Below are positions 25,433 through 30,029 of a stretch of 30,029 nucleotides of DNA, in pieces. The notes under the pieces were generated by a model. That model did no database searches. It was not told the origin of the DNA and saw nothing but the letters and a program-made list of their open reading frames with translations. Origin of the DNA: UBA1195 sp045598025 (GTDB lineage Bacteria > Bacteroidota > Bacteroidia > Bacteroidales > WCHB1-69); NCBI GenBank assembly GCA_045598025.1, contig JAZLLH010000014.1, positions 1 to 30,029 on the forward strand, written 5' to 3'. Position 1 is the stretch's first letter, and each line of letters starts with the position of its first letter. Position numbers and translations under genes: made by a program.

Positions 25433-26212
25433 ATGTCAGGTATTTTGTTTGACGATATCATTTTCGGTCCCATCCACAGCAGGAGATTGGGCTGCTCTTT
25501 GGGCATCAATCTGTTGCCTAAAACAATCAAACTGTGCACTTTCAATTGCATATACTGCGAATGCGGTTGGGCACAGACCCGGGAGGTAGATTACGAAAAA
25601 CTGCACAAGGCAGCCGACATGCTTCCGGTGATGGAGGCATTCATGCGACAGTTGGCAGAAAAAGGGGAAATTCCCGACAGCATTACCTATTCCGGAAACG
25701 GAGAACCCACGTTGCATCCTGAATTCGGTCCGATTACGGACGGACTGATACAATTGAGGGACAAATATTTCCCCAAAGCCATTATCAGTTGTCTGTCCAA
25801 TTCCACCCAATTGCACCGGGCCGATGTGGTGAGGGCACTTCGCCGGATTGAAAATCCGCTGATGAAACTGGACGCCGGTACTCAGGACACTTTTCACCGG
25901 ATGAACCAGCCTTTTGTTGACTTGGATGTTGAGACAGTGACACAGCAACTGGAACAGTTTGAAGGAAAACTGACCGTGCAGACCATGATGCTCAAAGGTG
26001 AGCTGGATGATGGCAGTTGGATAGACAATACCACAGGGGAGGAAGTCTCTGCCTGGTTGGAACGCATCCGCCGTATTCATCCGCATACTGTCATGCTGTA
26101 TCCCATTGATAGGGAAACACCGGCCAACAAACTGATCAAGTTGGGAACTGATGTGCTGGAACCCATAGCGGATAAAGTGCGTGAAATGGGCATAGAAACA
26201 AAGGTCTATTAA
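25433..26212 (+). CDS. Radical SAM protein (COG0731-like)
   Basis: 259 residues. The radical SAM cluster motif CTFNCIYC gives Cys35, Cys39 and Cys42 (CxxxCxxC), which bind the [4Fe-4S] centre that cleaves S-adenosylmethionine. The preceding FGPIHSRRLGCSLGINLLP is the hallmark of the COG0731 group, distantly related to wybutosine synthesis enzymes; most bacterial members have no known substrate. ITYSGNGEPTLHPEF is the GGE-like SAM-binding strand. The chain continues through a full barrel (KLDAGTQDTFHRMN...). There is no second cysteine cluster such as a SPASM domain. The start ATG at 25433 has no clear SD. The next gene begins one base after the stop. Confidence 0.88.
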   Translation: MSGILFDDIIFGPIHSRRLGCSLGINLLPKTIKLCTFNCIYCECGWAQTREVDYEKLHKAADMLPVMEAFMRQLAEKGEIPDSITYSGNGEPTLHPEFGPITDGLIQLRDKYFPKAIISCLSNSTQLHRADVVRALRRIENPLMKLDAGTQDTFHRMNQPFVDLDVETVTQQLEQFEGKLTVQTMMLKGELDDGSWIDNTTGEEVSAWLERIRRIHPHTVMLYPIDRETPANKLIKLGTDVLEPIADKVREMGIETKVY

Positions 26213-26213
26213 T

Positions 26214-26726
26214 ATGGCTTCCATTGACATTCCCTTCCGTCTGGTCGAATTGGAAAATGAGGAAAACGTCATGCCCCTGGTTGAAGGAGAACTGAACGGA
26301 CATCCCATTCGCATGGTGGTGGATACGGGGGCTTCCCATTCCTGTTTTGACAGGGCTTCTGTGAAGAAATACGCCCCGAAGGCATTTCCCAGAAACAAGG
26401 TTTCCTGTGCTCTCACAGATTCCGGAGACAAGGATACCGTCATGGGTCTGGGCGGCCGAAGGATATCCCATACCATCTGCCGTTTGAACTCTTTGAAAAT
26501 AGGAGATTTGGAATTGACCGATTACAAGGTGGTGGCCGTCCGTTTGGGCAGTATCAACAAGATGCTGCATTGGATAGGACAGGAGCCCATTGACGGATTG
26601 CTGGGATGTGATGTGTTGCAGTCCCATGCTGCTGTCTTGGATTTTAAAGCATTGTGTATCCGTATGCAAACGGGCGAAACGGTGAATAACTCAGCAGATG
26701 AAAATCAGAATATATCCCTTCGGTAA
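26214..26726 (+). CDS. Retropepsin-like aspartic protease domain protein
   Basis: 170 residues, cytoplasmic by sequence (no signal peptide). MVVDTGASHSCFD (from about residue 34) carries the aspartic protease triad D-T-G with catalytic Asp37; IDGLLGCDVLQSHAAVLDF near the end is the matching second hallmark (hydrophobic-hydrophobic-G) of single-domain retropepsins, which act as dimers. Related small bacterial proteins are annotated as clan AA aspartic proteases. It starts one base after the radical SAM gene and overlaps the subtilase gene by 29 bases, so it lies between the two in one transcript. Activity and substrate are not shown by the sequence. Confidence 0.8.
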   Translation: MASIDIPFRLVELENEENVMPLVEGELNGHPIRMVVDTGASHSCFDRASVKKYAPKAFPRNKVSCALTDSGDKDTVMGLGGRRISHTICRLNSLKIGDLELTDYKVVAVRLGSINKMLHWIGQEPIDGLLGCDVLQSHAAVLDFKALCIRMQTGETVNNSADENQNISLR

Positions 26727-28416
26727 AAATATCAGAATACTCAGTCTTTGTCTGGGATTTCTGTTCCTCAGTGCGTCCTTGTCCGCTCAGACTCCGTTTT
26801 CTTATGTGGTGGTTCTGAGGGACAAAGATACCCTTACCTGTTCATTGTCGCAGCCGGAACGTTTCCTGTCGCCTCGGGCACTGGAAAAGAGAAAACGTTT
26901 TCAAATACCTCTGCTGTACGAGGACCTGCCTTTGAATCCGAAATATGTGGACACAATAGCCAGATGCTGTGCAGGTTTCCGCGTGCTGACGCAGTCCAAA
27001 TGGTTCAATTATGTGGTGATAGGTACGGCCGACACTTCGTCCCGGGGCGACTCCGTGTTGGCTGGATTGCGCCGTATTCCTTGGGTGCAGGGCGTATGGG
27101 CCCTGCAGGACATTCCGGATTCCCTGTATGCACGATGGTCGGGACCTGCCGTTGCAGAAATTTCTTTACTGGGGGGATCTGCTGTGCCTGCTGACAGTCC
27201 GGCCTGCGACACTCTTTCTCTGGATTATTGGGGGCAGGCTGCTCCGCAATTGGCCAGCCTCAACGGACAGTTTCTTCATCGGAACCGCTATACGGGCCGA
27301 GGAATGCTGATAGCCCTTTTGGACAATGGGTATCATAAGGTGGACAGTCTGCATTTTTTTGATGCTTTTCGCCAAAACGGACATATAAAAGGAATTTTTG
27401 ATGCTACCGGGCAGGCCGCCGGGCTTTTCGATGCGGGGGATCACGGTATGTATGTGCTGTCCATTATGGCTTTGAATGATCCGTACCGTTATGTCGGCAG
27501 TGCTCCCGATGCGGATTATGTGTTGCTGCGTACGGAAGTGGATTCTTGCGAGGATCTTTTGGAGGAATTTTTCTGGGTGGCCGGAGCCGAATATGCGGAT
27601 AGCCTGGGTGTAGATGTCGTTTCCTCTTCTCTAGGCTATACTACGTTTGATAGGGAGGAGCAGAACCACGATTATTCCGATTTGGACGGAAAACACAGTG
27701 TGGCTTCTCTGTCGGCTGAAAAACTGACGCGCAAAGCCTGTGTGGTGAATATTGCCGCCGGAAATGAGGGAAAGCGTTCCTGGCACTACATCTCCATTCC
27801 TTCCGATGCGCCTTCGGCGCTTTGTGTGGCAGCCATGAATACGGATACTGTCATTGCCGCCTTCAGCTCCCGTGGCGATAGCTTGTGGATGAAACCGGAT
27901 ATCACTTCCATCGGATGGCTTACTGCCTATTGTACCTTGGATGATACCATTTCCCATGGTAACGGGACTTCTTTTGCCACACCTCTGAATGCAGGGCTGA
28001 CTGCCTGTCTGTGGCAGGCTTTTCCACAGAAAAGCTGCTGTGAGGTTATGCAGGCCATCCGTCAGAGTGCGCATCTCTATCTGGCCTGGAACGAGGCTTT
28101 CGGGTACGGTGTTCCCGATTATGAAAGAGCGTTCCGTCTGTTGTCCGGAGAAGAATCCGTCCGTGAGTCGGAGTATGTTCCCCGTTTTCGCGTGTATCCG
28201 AATCCTGTACGGGATGAAGTCTGCATGGAAATGAGTGGGGAAGTGTCCTGTCCGGTGAAGTATGCTCTTTTTGACAGCCAGGGCAGGCAATTGAAATCCG
28301 GGGAAATCCGCTCTTCTTTTCTGAAGGTAGATGTAAAGGATTGTCCGGCCGGTACCTATTTTCTGCGTTTTTCCTCTAAAGGGGTATTTGAGGCACACGC
28401 CTTTGTCAGATATTGA
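26698..28416 (+). CDS. Secreted subtilisin-like (S8) serine protease with T9SS sorting domain
   Basis: 572 residues. The signal peptide (about 1-30) ends ASLSA before QTP. The first 190 residues form a propeptide-like region with NYVVIGTAD. The S8 catalytic residues are Asp209 (ALLDNGY), His249 (DHGMYV), oxyanion Asn356 (AAGNEG) and Ser425 (NGTSFATP). DNG and HGM replace the common DSG/DTG and HGT, which some Bacteroidota subtilases share. The C-terminal 75 residues (from about 497, RFRVYPNPVRDEV, ending GTYFLRFSSKG) are a type A sorting domain, so the enzyme should leave the cell by type IX secretion and be anchored or released. It overlaps the retropepsin-like gene by 29 bases and converges on DUF1294 with an 11-base overlap. 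Confidence 0.88.
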   Translation: MKIRIYPFGKNIRILSLCLGFLFLSASLSAQTPFSYVVVLRDKDTLTCSLSQPERFLSPRALEKRKRFQIPLLYEDLPLNPKYVDTIARCCAGFRVLTQSKWFNYVVIGTADTSSRGDSVLAGLRRIPWVQGVWALQDIPDSLYARWSGPAVAEISLLGGSAVPADSPACDTLSLDYWGQAAPQLASLNGQFLHRNRYTGRGMLIALLDNGYHKVDSLHFFDAFRQNGHIKGIFDATGQAAGLFDAGDHGMYVLSIMALNDPYRYVGSAPDADYVLLRTEVDSCEDLLEEFFWVAGAEYADSLGVDVVSSSLGYTTFDREEQNHDYSDLDGKHSVASLSAEKLTRKACVVNIAAGNEGKRSWHYISIPSDAPSALCVAAMNTDTVIAAFSSRGDSLWMKPDITSIGWLTAYCTLDDTISHGNGTSFATPLNAGLTACLWQAFPQKSCCEVMQAIRQSAHLYLAWNEAFGYGVPDYERAFRLLSGEESVRESEYVPRFRVYPNPVRDEVCMEMSGEVSCPVKYALFDSQGRQLKSGEIRSSFLKVDVKDCPAGTYFLRFSSKGVFEAHAFVRY

Positions 28417-28690
28417 TTTGCATGCGATAGCAAATCCATCCTGCCAGCAGCAGTTGGATGGCCAGAATGGCGGGAAGTCCGTATTTGAATTTTTTGTGCT
28501 GTGTTTTATGATGCCACAGTCTCATACCCAAGATGGCTCCGACAGAGCCCCCGACTGCAGCCAGACACAGCAGGGTGGCTTCCGGAATTCTCCAGCGCTT
28601 TTTCACCGCTTTCCGCTTGTCAATACCGTATACTATGAATGTCAGAAGGTTGAGTGCCAATAAGCCGCAGAGTAAAATTTCAGTTCCCAT
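28406..28690 (-). CDS. DUF1294 membrane protein
   Basis: 94 residues on the minus strand, from ATG at 28690. The open frame extends upstream to 28756, but that part runs through the promoter; the family protein begins at MGTEILLCG. DUF1294 members are small inner-membrane proteins of unknown function. Seen here: helix 1 (LLCGLLALNLLTFIVYGID), the family motifs YGIDKRKAV and WRIPEATLL, a second helix with GGSVGAILGM, the HHKTQHKKFKYG loop and a last helix. The gene is convergent with the subtilase, overlapping its end by 11 bases, and divergent from the rmuC remnant. Its -7 box lies only four bases before the start codon, suggesting a leaderless mRNA. Confidence 0.85.
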   Translation of the reverse strand: MGTEILLCGLLALNLLTFIVYGIDKRKAVKKRWRIPEATLLCLAAVGGSVGAILGMRLWHHKTQHKKFKYGLPAILAIQLLLAGWICYRMQINI

Positions 28691-28694
28691 ACTG

Positions 28695-28702
28695 CAAAAG
28701 TA
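28695..28702 (-). promoter_or_regulatory. -7 box of the DUF1294 promoter
   Basis: On the minus strand this reads TACTTTTG (exact TAnnTTTG), with a TTTG at 28728-28725 22 bases upstream as a -33 element. It ends four bases before the ATG at 28690. Confidence 0.65.
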
Positions 28703-28716
28703 ATACTTTTTTCTTT

Positions 28717-28724
28717 TACTTTTG
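28717..28724 (+). promoter_or_regulatory. -7 box of the rmuC remnant
   Basis: TACTTTTG on the plus strand, 34 bases before the ATG at 28759. It shares the palindrome with the DUF1294 promoter. Confidence 0.55.
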
Positions 28725-28758
28725 CAAAGGGATTTTTCAATAATTCCAATATACACAT

Positions 28759-28895
28759 ATGGAAATAGTTTTGTCTTTTATCGGTGGATTTCTCCTGGCC
28801 GCGCTTGGAGTTTTTTTCATTAGCCGTCGGGTGCTGCGGCGCAACTTGCATTGGATGAAACCCGCGATGTGGTCATCGATTCCAAGGTATCACTC
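28759..28895 (+). pseudogene. rmuC: Remnant of rmuC, internally deleted and truncated
   Basis: The ATG at 28759 starts MEIVLSFIGGFLLAALGVFF followed by basic residues, the membrane anchor expected at the N-terminus of RmuC, a coiled-coil nuclease-fold protein linked to DNA inversion control. After about 30 codons the sequence jumps to DETRDVVIDSKVSL (28854-28895), the conserved RmuC core motif that normally lies some 200 or more residues further on, and it does so in a different frame. The frame of the anchor ends at a stop at 28909-28911. After KVSL the match to RmuC (normally TAY or SAF...) stops abruptly and AT-rich unrelated DNA begins. So a large internal segment and the whole C-terminal half are missing. 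Assignment rests on two short pieces, so it is likely rather than certain. Confidence 0.65.
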
Positions 28896-29129
28896 ATTTT
28901 TTTTGTGTTAAGGACAGGTTATGTAAAGAAAAAGGCAAAAAACGAAAAAGCCGAAAAAATCAGGATAGTAACCGAGAATATCAAGACAGAGCTATATCAA
29001 AAACAAACTTTTCTGAGGGAATCGCTTCCGGATTCTGATCATTACTTAACTGATTCCGAATGTAAAAAATAATACACACAAGGCGTCTGATGAACTTACA
29101 CAGCGACTGATAGGAACTGGTCTTTCAAA
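28896..29129 (+). other. AT-rich stretch after the rmuC break, no intact gene
   Basis: From about 28896 base composition drops in GC compared with everything before it. The frame that carried the RmuC motif stays open to 29072 and encodes a hydrophilic, Lys/Glu-rich stretch (VKKKAKNEKAEKIRIVTEN..., ending DSECKK) that I do not recognise. At 29064-29072 an A-run precedes the stop; in another frame NTHKASDELTQRLIGTG (from 29073) continues in coding-like fashion towards the next ORF. This may be the decayed first part of the zinc-ribbon protein downstream. Confidence 0.4.
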
Positions 29130-29605
29130 GTGTTTTATGATCAACTTGCAAAACCTGAATTCATAAATGCTGTTCTTGGTTACTTGACGAATTACAAGTC
29201 ACTCGTAAAAAATGAACACGATTACAAAAACTCAATTGATTATTATAGGGATAGAAGAAAGTATGGTGTTATAGCTCTTTATACTGATAAGGATGGGCAT
29301 TTGATTTCAACGAAGAGTGAAGAAGAAAAGAAAATCTGTGGTTATCTCACCGAACCAGGTGTTTCTCATAATAAGTCCATTCGCACCCGACTTCGCACTT
29401 TGCTTACGGAAGTTGGTGTTCCAATAAACGAACCAACCGCAAAGTTGCCGTCAATCCAAATCCATGTCCATGGTGTGGTGTTGGACATCGTGTGTTAAAA
29501 TATGAAGGGCGGACCAGGCAAAAGACACAATACAAAGTTTGGGTATGCGACAATAAAGAGTCTAATTGTCAATACTTTGAGCGCGAATTTGACAGGACGA
29601 AATGA
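29130..29605 (+). pseudogene. Frame-disrupted unknown protein with C-terminal zinc ribbon
   Basis: One frame (29130-29498, GTG start or in-frame continuation from 29094) gives 122 residues: FYDQLAKPEFINAVLGYL..., a charged middle (DYYRDRRKYGVIALYTDKDG) and TRLRTLLTEVGVPINEP. Near 29432-29445 coding character moves to another frame, open 29375-29605, reading NPCPWCGVGHRVLKYEGR and then WVCDNKESNCQYFEREFDR: two cysteine pairs (codons at 29465, 29474, 29546 and 29567) typical of a zinc ribbon. The two pieces fit as one protein broken by a frameshift. I do not recognise the family. Its AT-rich composition and position between a broken rmuC and an XRE regulator suggest foreign origin, perhaps part of a restriction-modification or similar island module; that is conjecture. 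Confidence 0.5.
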
Positions 29606-29683
29606 TACTCAAAACAAAACGTCAAGGTAAACCCTTCCCAAGCAAGGCAAAAATTTTTTTATCCAGAATACGGAAAAAATTTG

Positions 29684-29691
29684 TATATTTG
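29684..29691 (+). promoter_or_regulatory. -7 box ahead of a structured leader
   Basis: TATATTTG, an exact TAnnTTTG match. No good ORF starts just after it (the ATG at 29698 has a stop two codons later), so it probably makes an untranslated RNA that ends at, or reads through, the hairpin at 29818. Confidence 0.55.
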
Positions 29692-29695
29692 CAGA

Positions 29696-29853
29696 TTATG
29701 GTTTTTTGACTCGGAAACACTCAGTTCGAATTGTAAGATACTAAAAATAAGATTATTAACATGCTATGCTACTAAACAGAACGGGACAGAATCCCGGAAA
29801 AATATTGAATATTTCGCAAAGCGGAGTGCTTTTCAGCACTCCGCTTTTGTTTT
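29696..29853 (+). ncRNA. Candidate small RNA or attenuator leader of the XRE gene
   Basis: About 155 bases between an exact -7 box and a strong terminator contain no credible ORF. A small hairpin CGGGA/TCCCG (around 29782-29796) lies in the middle. The unit either yields a free-standing small RNA or is a 5' leader in which the terminator attenuates the regulator gene at 29878. No known riboswitch motif is recognised. Confidence 0.35.
29818..29853 (+). terminator. Strong intrinsic terminator before the XRE gene
   Basis: AAAGCGGAGTGCT (29818-29830) and AGCACTCCGCTTT (29835-29847) are perfect 13-base complements with a TTTC loop, followed by TGTTTT. It lies 25 bases upstream of the next start codon. 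Confidence 0.8.
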
Positions 29854-29877
29854 ATAATGATACTTATTGTAGGAATC

Positions 29878-30029
29878 ATGGAAGATAGATTGCTTATAGA
29901 TTTAGGAAAACGCATTCGTAAAATACGCCTGCAAAAACAAATGACGCAAAAGCAGTTAGCAGAAAAATGTGGCTGTAACCGCAACTACATAAGTATGCTT
30001 GAGCGTGGCGAACGGAATCCGTCATATAA
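29878..30029 (+). CDS. XRE-family helix-turn-helix regulator, 3' end cut by window
   Basis: The first 50 codons of a gene that runs off the window. The ATG at 29878 follows AGGAA at 29871. The sequence (LGKRIRKIRLQKQMTQKQLAEKCGCNRNYISMLERGERNPSY) is a complete HTH_3 fold: TQKQLAEKCG is helix 2, CNRNYISMLERG the recognition helix. The ERGERNPS ending is the form seen in restriction-modification controller (C) proteins and in many phage or island repressors, which often regulate their own gene. Composition is AT-rich like the preceding island DNA and unlike the housekeeping region. Identity as a DNA-binding regulator is sure; the specific role is not. Confidence 0.8.
   Translation, partial: MEDRLLIDLGKRIRKIRLQKQMTQKQLAEKCGCNRNYISMLERGERNPSY

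Larger units (their letters stand above)
28694..28725. repeat. Perfect inverted repeat carrying two divergent -7 boxes
   Basis: GCAAAAGTAA (28694-28703) and TTACTTTTGC (28716-28725) are exact inverted copies, 12 bases apart. Each arm holds an outward-facing TACTTTTG box. Confidence 0.75.

Noticed and set aside
28896..29605. Programmed frameshifting as the cause of the split zinc-ribbon protein
   Set aside because: No slippery heptamer is seen at the 29432-29445 change of frame, and more than one shift would be needed; decay is simpler.
29766..29888. 40-codon ORF across the terminator before the XRE gene
   Set aside because: Most of it is the hairpin sequence, it has no ribosome binding site and it overlaps the regulator start.
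1..30029. CRISPR arrays, tRNA or rRNA genes, transposase genes
   Set aside because: Looked for regularly spaced repeats, cloverleaf-like segments in the gaps and DDE or tyrosine recombinase motifs; none found. Intergenic gaps before 28.7 kb are all under 200 bases.

Overview
The window reads as a stretch of a Bacteroidales (Bacteroidota) chromosome. Evidence: perfect TAnnTTTG -7 promoter boxes ahead of several genes, weak or absent Shine-Dalgarno sequences at most starts, a subtilase carrying a type IX secretion C-terminal sorting domain, DUF4292 and DUF1294 proteins, and housekeeping proteins with Bacteroidota-style sequences (ClpP, UvrA, EttA). The core is of moderate GC (roughly half, judged by eye). 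All genes but one are on the plus strand and tightly packed, often with 4-base or longer overlaps.

Layout. 1-1680: end of iorA plus iorB (indolepyruvate:ferredoxin oxidoreductase), closed by a strong terminator. 1865-3703: topB. 3773-8448: uvrA translationally coupled to a U32/RlhA-like protein. 8483-11515: a run of a membrane-anchored lysozyme-like protein, an unusual DAACS transporter and a lipoprotein. 11568-14223: an AGCS alanine/glycine symporter with its own promoter and a geranylgeranyl-reductase-type flavoprotein. 14269-16417: ettA and coaD. 16561-18667: a thioredoxin-like envelope protein and a HAD phosphatase. 18782-22290: tig, clpP, clpX, the nascent-chain folding and degradation cluster. 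22315-28416: a bifunctional Rel (p)ppGpp enzyme, a DUF4292 protein, a radical SAM protein, a retropepsin-like protein and a T9SS-exported subtilase. 28406-28690 (minus): a DUF1294 membrane protein.

From about 28.76 kb the character changes. A divergent promoter pair leads into a broken rmuC: its membrane anchor is joined to a 15-codon piece of the nuclease core. AT-richer DNA follows, with a frame-disrupted zinc-ribbon protein, a promoter-leader-terminator unit, and the start of an XRE-family regulator cut by the window edge. This is the only accessory-looking part and probably the edge of an island. I saw no complete novel defence system, no CRISPR array, no tRNA or rRNA and no intact transposase.

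The most interesting points are two promoters placed to give leaderless mRNAs, a clpP promoter built into the tig terminator hairpin, a DAACS transporter lacking canonical cation and substrate residues, and the rmuC/island junction with its possible attenuator.
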